A stretch of DNA of 64,000 nucleotides from an uncultured Aquimarina sp. GTDB lineage: Bacteria > Bacteroidota > Bacteroidia > Flavobacteriales > Flavobacteriaceae. The stretch is taken from positions 186,001-250,000 of the forward strand of contig CANMMM010000002.1 in NCBI GenBank assembly GCA_947498935.1. Reading direction: 5' to 3'. The position numbers and the translations under genes are program-made. The notes beneath the pieces were generated by a model. It did not search any database. It worked only from the letters and a program-made list of their open reading frames with translations, and was not told the origin of the DNA. Numbering within the stretch: the stretch's first letter is position 1; each line of letters begins with the position of its first letter. This document shows, piece after piece, positions 9,800-17,309 of the stretch.

Positions 9800-10189
9800 T
9801 TAAAATTGTGATATTTTCTTAATCAAGACGTACAATAACTTAATACGCTCATTGCTGATCTTCCTTCTGTCATATAAAAAGTAGCGTACTGTACCTTTTA
9901 AGCCAAGTTCTGTGTCGAATGCACTTTTATTGATGTAGTGGCTATTATACTCTAACCAATTTTCTACAGTTGCTCTTCTATAATCAATCGTGTCTTTGAA
10001 ATTTGTGATTTTTTTTATCTCTTTAAATAAAATATGAATACGATAGTTATTTATCCTACGACCTTCTTGCACAAAATATTTTAATGAACCCTTAAGCATC
10101 AATGTATTATCAATAGCTGAGATACTAAAAAACTTTTTGTTTTTTAAAATCCAATTTTCTACTCTGACTCTCTTGGTATTGGCATTCAT
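9800..10189 (-). CDS. small protein made of two tandem copies of one domain
   Basis: Not a family I can name. The 129 residues consist of an imperfect duplication of about 55 residues. Copy one runs from VENWILKNKKFFSISAIDNT to FKEIKKITNF and copy two from VENWLEYNSHYINKSAFDTE to YVLIKKISQF. Both copies keep VENW, LKG, YF, RR and I..L...IKKI. Basic and soluble, it might bind nucleic acid. It is divergent from the repressor-like gene at 10443, and the 250 AT-rich bases between them would hold both promoters. Confidence 0.55.
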   Translation of the reverse strand: MNANTKRVRVENWILKNKKFFSISAIDNTLMLKGSLKYFVQEGRRINNYRIHILFKEIKKITNFKDTIDYRRATVENWLEYNSHYINKSAFDTELGLKGTVRYFLYDRRKISNERIKLLYVLIKKISQF

Positions 10190-10442
10190 TTTTGTGAAAA
10201 TTCAAAAGACTACGACTGTTAAAAAACTAGCATCAACAAATCATGCTAAAAACTAATAACCTCTTAAACAGGTACAGAAATAAACCTATTCATCAACTAA
10301 TAAATAATTAAATGTTTTTATCATTTTCCATCATTTCTAAATGGGTGTTATTTATATTTGTTTAAGAGCATAGTAAATATACAGAAAAATTAATACAATT
10401 GAAGAATTTTGAAGATTAATTTCTTCCTTTTCATCTGTTTTT

Positions 10443-10901
10443 ATGGGTACATTAAGAGAAAGAATCGATTATATTAGAAAAAAGAAGGGTTTAAGCTTTA
10501 AACAATTAGCTGATTTAATTGGCGGTATCAGTGGAGATGGGTTGAGAAAAGCAATTGATAGAGGTTCCTCTAAAGATCTTTTTTATATTTCCAGAATTGC
10601 TACTGCTACTGGATTTCGTGAAGAATGGATTACTACGGGCGAAGGTGAAAAAACAGTACAAACTAATGATGAAACCTTAACATCACATAATACTTCACTT
10701 TTTTTTGAGAAAAACGGTGTTAAAATTCATATCGATGAGATTGTAGATTTTATGGAAGCAAACTACACAACACTATTAAGTGACTCTAATAAATATCGTT
10801 TTTTTATGGGAGACAAAGCCAACATCTTGATGTACAAATTTTTTAAAGAGCATGGTATAGAAGTTAGAGTTACTAATGATCAAACTGAACAGGAAAATTA
10901 A
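10443..10901 (+). CDS. helix-turn-helix transcriptional regulator, phage-repressor type
   Basis: A 152-residue protein with an N-terminal XRE-type helix-turn-helix (residues about 3-60: ERIDYIRKKKGLSFKQLADL followed by GGISGDGLRKAIDRGS). It has the WITTGEGEK signature seen after the DNA-binding domain in many Bacteroidetes prophage-like repressors. The C-terminal half lacks the Ser-Lys peptidase features of LexA/CI proteins. Divergent from the duplicated-domain protein at 9800, which it may control. Its last 29 bases overlap the convergent gene at 10873. Confidence 0.75.
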   Translation: MGTLRERIDYIRKKKGLSFKQLADLIGGISGDGLRKAIDRGSSKDLFYISRIATATGFREEWITTGEGEKTVQTNDETLTSHNTSLFFEKNGVKIHIDEIVDFMEANYTTLLSDSNKYRFFMGDKANILMYKFFKEHGIEVRVTNDQTEQEN

Positions 10902-11088
10902 CTATTTCATCTGGTTTGGTATGCTTAAATCGAGTAATTAATCCCGTGAGAATCTTATGATCTTTCTCTACCTTATTCTGTAGGTACTTTTCTATATCAT
11001 CATCTCTTTTTGAAGACGATTGTGGGGTGAGTACTCCTATTTTTCTTAGGGTATCAATCCTTAATTTGCGTTGGTCAGTTTTAGTCAT
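10873..11088 (-). CDS. small hypothetical protein
   Basis: A 71-residue soluble, charged protein (MTKTDQRKLRIDTLRKIGVL and so on) starting 8 bases after the membrane-protein gene, so third in a minus-strand set with the lipoprotein at 11860 and the membrane protein at 11097. Its 3' end overlaps the end of the convergent regulator by 29 bases. Not recognised. The central acidic stretch with DDDIEKYLQNKVEKDHKI is probably helical. Confidence 0.5.
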   Translation of the reverse strand: MTKTDQRKLRIDTLRKIGVLTPQSSSKRDDDIEKYLQNKVEKDHKILTGLITRFKHTKPDEIVNFPVQFDH

Positions 11089-11096
11089 CTTTTTAT

Positions 11097-11900
11097 CTAT
11101 TCAATCACTTTAGAAATTTCATCGAGTTGGTTATCATAAGACTTTACAAATTCTACCTTATTATCTTCTGATATAAATTTTTCATTAACATCTATAATTA
11201 CGTAATCAACCATCCTAGCCAAAGCATTGATAAGTTTATGGTGCTTTAAATATGGAATATTAAAGAAGTTCTTCTTTAGTAACCAAACAACTACTTTAGA
11301 GGAAAAAAATGATGCAATTAAAAGGTTAGCTACATAAATCGATTGGTGTAGGTCTGCTTGTGGATTTAGTGCCCAATAGATATAAGTAAGAGATACAACA
11401 AAAGCAATTTTAGCAATAAACTTTACGAGATTTCCGATAGGGCTGTATTTTTCTCTTTTCAAAAAGATGCCAATTATGTAGATAATTAAACCTGTAAAAA
11501 AGATATAAATAGGAAGACCAATACCCTGAAGAAAAGCACTTAAATGAATATATCCACTAATTCGATGATTCACTTTCACTTCTTTAAGTTCTGCTAGAGC
11601 TGTGTCAGAATCTTTTGCTTTTTGCTTGTATTGATGGAGCAAATTAGCTGCTGTTAAAAAGTCAGCACTTTCAAAATTCTGTTCCGATACCTTATCCTCT
11701 AGAAATACTAAAATTTCATCTCTAAGCTGATCGCGTGCTTCTCGTTGTGCTATATTCTCTTTCCTCGCTTTTTTTATATCAGAAGGTGTTGTTTCTACAA
11801 ATAATTGCGAAAAAGCTGCAATGACACTAATCACTACAGCTGTAATCACGAATGTTTTTTTAATTGTAATCTTCGTCTGAGTGGTCTCCGCTGTTTCCAA
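11097..11900 (-). CDS. membrane protein with coiled coil, unknown function
   Basis: A 267-residue inner-membrane protein. One N-terminal membrane segment (about 15-32, VITAVVISVIAAFSQLF) is followed by a charged periplasmic or cytoplasmic coiled coil (about 38-105, KKARKENIAQREARDQLRDE). Three or four further segments follow (about 118-210, including IYIFFTGLIIYIIGIFL and FIAKIAFVVSLTYIYWAL) and then a soluble C-terminal tail. Not a family I recognise. Its start lies inside the 3' end of the upstream lipoprotein gene, a 41-base overlap that implies coupled expression. Confidence 0.6.
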   Translation of the reverse strand: METAETTQTKITIKKTFVITAVVISVIAAFSQLFVETTPSDIKKARKENIAQREARDQLRDEILVFLEDKVSEQNFESADFLTAANLLHQYKQKAKDSDTALAELKEVKVNHRISGYIHLSAFLQGIGLPIYIFFTGLIIYIIGIFLKREKYSPIGNLVKFIAKIAFVVSLTYIYWALNPQADLHQSIYVANLLIASFFSSKVVVWLLKKNFFNIPYLKHHKLINALARMVDYVIIDVNEKFISEDNKVEFVKSYDNQLDEISKVIE

Positions 11901-12036
11901 TATCTTTTTTATTTGTGCTTTGAGTTTCTAAATTATAATCGTGTTCATCATCTATAGCAGTGTTTTCGCATCCGCTAAAAATCATTAGTGCTAAAAGTAA
12001 TAAAGAAAATGGTACAATTGATTTTTTTAAGTTCAT
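11860..12036 (-). CDS. small lipoprotein
   Basis: A 58-residue product starting MNLKKSIVPFSLLLLALMIF, followed directly by SGCENTAIDD. It has a Lys-Lys n-region, a Leu-rich hydrophobic core and a lipobox ending at Cys23, so it should be lipidated and exported. The mature part is about 36 residues, very acidic (EHDYNLETQS, DHSDEDYN). The stop falls 41 bases inside the next gene on the same strand. No function is assigned; the strict overlap and clean lipobox make a real gene likely. Confidence 0.65.
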   Translation of the reverse strand: MNLKKSIVPFSLLLLALMIFSGCENTAIDDEHDYNLETQSTNKKDIGNSGDHSDEDYN

Positions 12037-12630
12037 GACAATAGTTTTAAAAAATTAATATTTAGACTTACTTAACTTAATTATTTGATAATCAAGTAAA
12101 ATTATTACTATTCTTTTGGTTTTAATAACAGAAAAAAATGAAATTTCATGGTATATTTGCGCCATTTTTTTACGAAAAATACCCCTATTTTATCATTGTT
12201 TTTTTCTTAAAAAAAACTAAAAAACTAATCCAAACAAGCATGCTTGTAAGACTTGTATTTTAACACTCTATTGAATCTGCAAACAAACCTTAATACATCT
12301 ATGTTTTAACCATATCTAAATATATGGTTTAACAGTATTTGTGTGCTGATTTCTTTGTAGCTCATAAAAAGTAAAAGTTTGGATAGCGCAGTATCTAATT
12401 AATTATAGGTATTATATAAATAAGTCTCATATTGTATTACTCTATAATTTAGCACCATAAAAGTCTAAGTTACAAAATTGAACTAGTGCATACCATAGTT
12501 CCGAAATACTAGGTGTAGGTATCCAAACGAGTCACTATTTACAAAAATCATTTCTATAGTATTGAATACTTGGTTTGTATAGTAGTATATATATACCACA
12601 CAGATTACAAATCTGCACTACCATACGGTA
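12037..12630. other. AT-rich non-coding region with REP-like hairpins
   Basis: No gene was found. It contains a TATATTTG promoter-like box near 12153, a perfect 14-base palindrome ACAAGCATGCTTGT at 12234-12247, and at 12601-12630 two short hairpins in succession: CAGATT-ACA-AATCTG and CTACC-ATAC-GGTAG. The CAGATTACAAATCTG word resembles bases seen in Bacteroidetes REP sequences, although no REP-associated transposase gene lies in the window. Confidence 0.5.
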
Positions 12631-12633
12631 GTC

Positions 12634-12732
12634 ATACCAAAACAAACCTACTTATAGCTCAATATTGCTCCATATTTGAGCTATAAATGATAGCATTATA
12701 GCTCATGGGGTTTAAAAAATGAAACTGGATGC
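12634..12732 (+). repeat. truncated duplicate of the fic promoter and first codons
   Basis: These 99 bases align along their whole length with 12831-12929, which carries the fic promoter, operator and first nine codons. The copy keeps all three TATAGCTCA words (12653, 12676 inverted, 12697) and an ATG, but its frame reads only MGFKK before a TGA. It is a decayed 5' duplicate, not a gene. The 98 bases between the copies include REP-like sequence (TTGCAAACGTGCGATATCGC). Confidence 0.8.
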
Positions 12733-12849
12733 CGTAACAGTTAGATAGTGGATACAAGTTGCAAACGTGCGATATCGCAGGTGGTTACTGCTACTCTTTG
12801 GGGGTAATGAAACCTTCAGCAACCATTGTAATGCCAAAACAAGCTTGCT

Positions 12850-12902
12850 TATAGCTCAATATTAGCATATATTTGAGCTATAAATGATAAATTTATAGCT
12901 CA
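12850..12902 (+). promoter_or_regulatory. candidate fic operator with three TATAGCTCA words
   Basis: A perfect 10-base inverted repeat, TATAGCTCAA (12850-12859) and TTGAGCTATA (12873-12882), is followed by a third direct word TATAGCTCA (12894-12902) whose last base is the A of the fic ATG. The arrangement is conserved in the duplicate copy at 12653-12705. The Fic protein has a C-terminal winged-helix-like region that could bind here; that link is an inference. Confidence 0.6.
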
Positions 12903-14029
12903 TGAGTTTTAAAAAATGGAACTGGATGCACCAAAAGTGGCCTGAATTCACCTTTGATGCAGAAGCCTTAAAAGCTCTCGAATTAGAGTTTTCTACTAAT
13001 ACAGGTACTGTAGTTGGCGTTTTAAAACACGTAAATGAGCAAGAACAGGAAGATTTCTTAGTAAATATCCTGAGTAATGAAGCTTTGAAAACTTCTGAAA
13101 TTGAAGGGGAATATCTAGACCGAGATAGTGTACAATCATCGATAAAAAAAAATCTAGGGCTAAAAGTAGCTGATAGACGTATCCCTCCAGCGGAGTTCGG
13201 TATTGCAGAAATGATGGTTGACTTGTACGTAAACTACAATACTCCGATTACCCACGAACAACTTTTTGAATGGCACAAAATGATCACTAACGGCAGACGT
13301 GATCTGCTAGATATCGGAAAGTATCGTACGCATGAAGACCCCATGCAAGTAGTATCAGGACGGTTAGACAAACCTACGATACATTTTGAAGCCCCTGCGT
13401 CAGAGACCATGGACTTTGAAATGGAGCGGTTTATCAATTGGTTCGAAAATAACCATTTCACAAATAAAAATACGCTCTTACCGCTGGCTAAAGCAGCGAT
13501 AGCACACCTGTATTTTGTATGCATACATCCTTTTGAGGATGGTAACGGACGTATAGCAAGAGCTATTTCAGAGAAGTCTTTAGCCCTCAGTACAGGAAGA
13601 CCTGCTTTGATTTCTCTTTCTCAGACCATACACAGTGCAAAAAACAACTACTATGATGCGCTAGAAAGAAATAATGCAACTTTAGACATTACTGATTGGG
13701 TTGTATATTTTGGGGATACCATTATTCAGGCTCAAAAAAACACCTTAGGACAGCTTGATTTTCTTATTGAAAAAACTAAATTTTTTGATACTCATAAACA
13801 TCATATGAATGATCGTCAGCTAAAAGTAGTACAACGATTATTTAAAGCGGGATATACTGGGTTTATAGGCGGACTTAGTGCAGAAAATTATGTCAAGATT
13901 GCTAAAACATCGGCTTCGACTGCTACAAGAGATCTGAAAGATTTAATCGACAAAGCGGTACTGCTAAAAACAGGAACGCTCAAAAGCACTCGTTACTTCT
14001 TAAACATTAAGCACAATAAGGAGCTATAA
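12902..14029 (+). CDS. Fic family protein (probable protein AMPylase)
   Basis: A 375-residue cytoplasmic Fic enzyme, expected to transfer AMP from ATP to a hydroxyl of a target protein. The core motif HPFEDGNGRIAR is complete (His209 is the general base, codon at 13526). TSEIEG near residue 62 fits the [ST]xxxE[GN] inhibitory helix placed N-terminal to the core, as in class II Fic proteins. The N-terminus (KKWNWMHQKWPEFTF) matches the Trp-rich N-terminal domain common in this subgroup. The C-terminal 80 residues (KIAKTSASTATRDLKDLIDK) look like a winged helix. It is a solitary gene with its own operator, preceded by a duplicated promoter. It may instead be a regulator or toxin. Confidence 0.9.
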   Translation: MSFKKWNWMHQKWPEFTFDAEALKALELEFSTNTGTVVGVLKHVNEQEQEDFLVNILSNEALKTSEIEGEYLDRDSVQSSIKKNLGLKVADRRIPPAEFGIAEMMVDLYVNYNTPITHEQLFEWHKMITNGRRDLLDIGKYRTHEDPMQVVSGRLDKPTIHFEAPASETMDFEMERFINWFENNHFTNKNTLLPLAKAAIAHLYFVCIHPFEDGNGRIARAISEKSLALSTGRPALISLSQTIHSAKNNYYDALERNNATLDITDWVVYFGDTIIQAQKNTLGQLDFLIEKTKFFDTHKHHMNDRQLKVVQRLFKAGYTGFIGGLSAENYVKIAKTSASTATRDLKDLIDKAVLLKTGTLKSTRYFLNIKHNKEL

Positions 14030-14105
14030 AGAAACATACCATCGCACTGCCTAAACGATACCGATTATCCGAGATCACGGATTTTGATGAACTGCATTTT
14101 TTTCC

Positions 14106-14195
14106 GCGTTAGGGATTGCAGCGGCATCCTTTTTTGTTTTCCTTTAAAAAAACAAAAAAGATACAGCGGAAAGCCCGACCCTTGTGGTAACGCCC
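14106..14195. repeat. family A palindromic repeat, subtype A1, copy 2
   Basis: Reverse orientation relative to the copy at 3323. It reads GCGTTAGGGATTGCAGCGGC, then complementary TTTTTTGTTTT and AAAACAAAAAAG arms, then GCCCGACCCTTGTGGTAACG. It lies between the fic stop (76 bases upstream) and the SRPBCC gene. Confidence 0.85.
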
Positions 14196-14285
14196 TCACT
14201 TTTATCAAAAGAAATATTCCCTTTTTGGGTGCTCTTATCGATTCTTGATCTATGTCAATAGAACTCCTATCTGGATGCCATTACT

Positions 14286-14834
14286 TTGTACTATCCAAAA
14301 ACACAGAATCTTATGCACAGGGTATTAACAAGTATTTTTTTAATGATAATCATGAATGGTATGGCACAACGAACTATCAAAACCGAAATCGAAATTGCAG
14401 CACCTCCAGCAGTGGTCTGGGAGGTACTTACTGACTTTAGCGCCTATGCGGCATGGAATCCTTTTATCACTCATATAGAGGGTGCTTGTAAGGTGGGTAA
14501 CACCATAGATGTGCGCGCTGGTGATATGAAATTTTCTCCCAAAGTACTGGTGTTTGAACCACAGAAAGAATTCCGATGGATCGGCAAGTTTCTATTTAAA
14601 GGACTATTTGATGGTGAGCATAGTTTTAGGATTATCGACCACCACGATGGCACGGTGACTTTTAAACACGAAGAACACTTTAGCGGGCTACTCGTAGGAC
14701 TATTTGCCAAAAAGCTAAAAAACGAAACCCTCGTAGGGTTCGAACAGATGAATCATAAACTCAAGGAAGTGGCGGAGAAACAAGTCATGACCATACAGCA
14801 CATCGTAGGGCACCCTGTAGAAACACCCCATTAG
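14286..14834 (+). CDS. SRPBCC domain protein (START/Bet v1-like)
   Basis: The domain from IKTEIEIAAPPAVVWEVLTD through NPFITHIEG, FRWIGKFLFKGLFDGEHSF and FKHEEHFSGLL is the helix-grip fold of polyketide cyclase/dehydrase-like SRPBCC proteins, which bind hydrophobic ligands in an internal cavity. The start is uncertain: ATG codons at 14286, 14313 and 14361 are possible. The one at 14361 gives a protein beginning MAQRTIKTEI that fits the domain edge best, while the longer form adds a hydrophobic stretch (LTSIFLMIIMNGMA) that could be a signal peptide. No operon partner. Confidence 0.75.
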   Translation: MYYPKTQNLMHRVLTSIFLMIIMNGMAQRTIKTEIEIAAPPAVVWEVLTDFSAYAAWNPFITHIEGACKVGNTIDVRAGDMKFSPKVLVFEPQKEFRWIGKFLFKGLFDGEHSFRIIDHHDGTVTFKHEEHFSGLLVGLFAKKLKNETLVGFEQMNHKLKEVAEKQVMTIQHIVGHPVETPH

Positions 14835-14858
14835 ATGTTGGTTTCTCTAGTACTGCTA

Positions 14859-16169
14859 CTAAATACGCTGTATCCTTACTTTCTTCTTTTTGAGTCGTGT
14901 ATTATTGACCAATGGTAATAAGGAGGCTACGCTAGCCGTCTTAACAGCGACAAAGGCACAATCACTTTTGAGCTCTATGATTCCTAGGGCTTCTTTGGAC
15001 AATTGCCCTTGTTTAAAAAACAGCCCTACAATATCGCCTTTAGAGATTTTGTCTTTTCTACCGCCCGAGATAAAGAGGGTACTCCATTCAGAACGCACCA
15101 TCTCAGCACTCGGAATCACTTCCTCCGTAGGCAGCTCGCCTATAAAATCGGGTAGTGGCTCTGGGGCGTAATGTAGTACATAGGCTGTACCATTGGCATG
15201 CATACGTGCCGTTCGTCCATTCCGATGTGTAAATTCTTCTTCCTTGATGGGCAGGTGGTAGTGTACAATAAAGTTCAGTTCGGGCACATCGATCCCTCTG
15301 GCTGCTAGATCGGTAGCGAGTAATAATTGATGAGTACCGTTTCTAAACTTGATCAAAGCGCGCTCTCGGTCTTTCTGCTCCATACCTCCATAAAATGTAC
15401 CATGAGCAATGCCATGATCGGACAAATAACTGCTAACACGCTGGATGGCATCTTTAAAATTACAAAACACAATACCGTGCTGATTGCCTAGATGCTGTAA
15501 TAAGGTTACCAATGCAGGTAGCTTGTCTTTCTCGGGGGCATCCACCCGCCTGATCTCCAATCCTGTACGCACTCCATCGAGGTAGTCGATCACTACAGGG
15601 TTTTGTAAGCCTACAAAATCAGGAATGGTGACTCCCTGCGTAGCAGAGGTCAGAATTTTATGTTCTACAGCGGGTAATGCCGTTAGAATCTCTTGCATTT
15701 CGGTTTCGAAACCTACTTCTAGCGATTTATCAAATTCATCTAGCACCCATGCGCGGATGCTATGGATCTCGAATCGAGCACTGCGGATATGATCTGCGAT
15801 TCTACCAGGGGTACCTACCAGTACCGCTGGTGGATGTTTAATATCCAATCGATCCTTACTACTAGAGCGACCGCCATATACGGCATTGACTTTAAACCCT
15901 GTACCCATCTCACGCATCACGCGTTCTATCTGTATAGCCAGTTCTCTAGAAGGTACAATGATCAGTGCCTGAATCGTATCGCAATTGCTATCCAACGCTG
16001 CAATGAGCGGCAATAGAAATGCCAATGTTTTCCCAGTTCCTGTAGGGGATAACAGCATCACTTCTGTGGCAGACATGATGGCTAGTTTGGCTTCCTCTTG
16101 CATGGGATTGAGCTGTGTAATGCCCAACTTGGATAAAATTTCTTGCTGATTCTTGATCTGTATACTCAT
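14859..16169 (-). CDS. DEAD-box RNA helicase with DbpA-type RNA-binding domain
   Basis: ATP-dependent RNA helicase, probably acting on ribosome assembly. Seen in order: Q-motif region (LGITQLNPMQEEA), motif I SPTGTGKT, Ia PSRELA, GG, Ib TPGR, motif II as DEFD rather than DEAD, motif III SAT, motif V TDLAARGID and motif VI HRNGRTAR. The last 70 residues (KDKISKGDIVGLFFKQGQLS and on) match the DbpA C-terminal domain that binds 23S rRNA helix 92. I place the start at ATG 16169 (MSIQIKNQQEILSKL); a TTG- or ATG-led extension to 16217 adds 16 unlikely residues. Confidence 0.85.
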   Translation of the reverse strand: MSIQIKNQQEILSKLGITQLNPMQEEAKLAIMSATEVMLLSPTGTGKTLAFLLPLIAALDSNCDTIQALIIVPSRELAIQIERVMREMGTGFKVNAVYGGRSSSKDRLDIKHPPAVLVGTPGRIADHIRSARFEIHSIRAWVLDEFDKSLEVGFETEMQEILTALPAVEHKILTSATQGVTIPDFVGLQNPVVIDYLDGVRTGLEIRRVDAPEKDKLPALVTLLQHLGNQHGIVFCNFKDAIQRVSSYLSDHGIAHGTFYGGMEQKDRERALIKFRNGTHQLLLATDLAARGIDVPELNFIVHYHLPIKEEEFTHRNGRTARMHANGTAYVLHYAPEPLPDFIGELPTEEVIPSAEMVRSEWSTLFISGGRKDKISKGDIVGLFFKQGQLSKEALGIIELKSDCAFVAVKTASVASLLPLVNNTRLKKKKVRIQRI

Positions 16170-16301
16170 ACTGCAAATGTAATGGCTTCCTATCCAAATA
16201 TGGCATATCTGTAGCATAAAGTTGCATATACCCTATTCCAATGGATACGTGCTTTTTGATAACTCATCACATTTTTAAGTACCTTATACAAAATACTGAT
16301 C

Positions 16302-17009
16302 ATGGAACATATCTACTTAGAACCCATATATAAAGAAAGAGTCCTAGCGCTCTGGAAAAAATATGCACACCTACCTGTTTTACAAGAGTTCCCCTATCGG
16401 CAGTCTCCCCTATTACCTGAGAAGGTGACTAAAAACACTCTTTTATTCATAGGCATCAATCCATCGGTAGATGCCTCGCGAGCTCCTGAAGCTTTTCCAG
16501 CTATAGCGTTTTACCCTATGGTGTATGGTACGCATAAGGACATTCCGTATTTCGAAAAGTTTAAAAGTGTAGCTCGATATTGTGATAATGCTGCTTGGTC
16601 GCATTTGGATTTGTTTTTCTTACGCGAAACCAACCAAAAGGTTATCGAAGGGCTAGCGCATAGTGCTATCGATTTTCTACAAGAGCAATTAGCGATTAGT
16701 TTCGAGATTATTGAACTGATGGCCCCGAGTGTGATCGTAGTAGCTAATGCCTTTGCAGCGGAGTTTTTTGGCAAAAAGAAAAAGCGACATGCCCATTTCG
16801 ATCGTATCTGGCAGGGGTATTCTTTGGATTTTAAAACAGATTTTAATCCCGATATTGGCACCTATACCATCCCTATAGCGGGTAGAGATACGCCTATTCT
16901 ATTCAGCGGTATGCTCTCTGGACAGCGTGCCTTAGATATAGGCTCTCTAGAGCGACTACAATGGCACATACAGCGATTACTAGCCTATGCACAGGGTACG
17001 CAATGGTAA
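16302..17009 (+). CDS. uracil-DNA-glycosylase-like superfamily protein
   Basis: A 235-residue soluble protein. NTLLFIGINPSVDASRAPEA resembles the GxNPS loop of UDG-superfamily folds, and APSVIVVANAFAAEFFG with ILFSGMLSGQRALD fits the later strand and loop of that fold. The residues needed for base excision are not clearly conserved, so the activity is uncertain. Divergent from the helicase, and followed 3 bases after its stop by a family A repeat. Confidence 0.5.
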   Translation: MEHIYLEPIYKERVLALWKKYAHLPVLQEFPYRQSPLLPEKVTKNTLLFIGINPSVDASRAPEAFPAIAFYPMVYGTHKDIPYFEKFKSVARYCDNAAWSHLDLFFLRETNQKVIEGLAHSAIDFLQEQLAISFEIIELMAPSVIVVANAFAAEFFGKKKKRHAHFDRIWQGYSLDFKTDFNPDIGTYTIPIAGRDTPILFSGMLSGQRALDIGSLERLQWHIQRLLAYAQGTQW

Positions 17010-17012
17010 TGA

Positions 17013-17166
17013 GGGCGTTCCCCAAGGGTCGGGCTATCCGTTATATCTTTTTTGGTTTTACATAAGAAGTATTTTACTCTTTTTGGATTGAAGCGAAAAA
17101 GTTTAAATCACTTCAAAGAGTAAAATACTTCTAACCAAAAAAGGATGCCACTGCTATCCCTAACGC
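17013..17166. repeat. family A repeat, subtype A1, copy 3, interrupted by a nested element
   Basis: Outer parts match the A1 consensus (GGGCGTTC...GGGCTATCCG and AAAAAAGGATGCCACTGC...CCCTAACGC). At the centre, between TTTTTTGGTTTT and AACCAAAAAAGG, about 70 extra bases are present. They are the nested inverted-repeat element described separately. Confidence 0.85.
17065..17132. repeat. nested palindromic insertion within a family A repeat
   Basis: A perfect 18-base inverted repeat (17065-17082 AGAAGTATTTTACTCTTT and 17115-17132) encloses 32 bases. These include AAAAAGTTTAAATCACTTC, which matches the end of family B (AAAAAAGTTTAAACCACTTC). It therefore looks like a short family-B-derived element inserted in the loop of a family A copy. 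Confidence 0.75.
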
Positions 17167-17231
17167 GAGCTTTTTCATATACGAGCTGCTTGTACAGTAT
17201 TGAAACAGCCTACCGCGCTATAAAATCAAAA

Positions 17232-17258
17232 AGAGGGATCACTAAAAGCGATCCCTCT
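17232..17258 (-). terminator. rho-independent terminator of the Cys-rich lipoprotein gene
   Basis: Stem AGAGGGATC / GATCCCTCT with a 9-base loop. On the minus strand it is followed by TTTTTGATTTTA. It lies about 50 bases downstream of the stop of the lipoprotein gene. Confidence 0.8.
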
Positions 17259-17309
17259 AATTCTTGAAAATTATGCATCCACTGTGTGAAAGTGTATGGT
17301 TTACTAGAC

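Noticed and set aside
3900..14000. Intact prophage
   Set aside because: Two repressor-like genes in the window and small unknown genes are present, but no integrase, terminase, capsid or tail gene was recognised.
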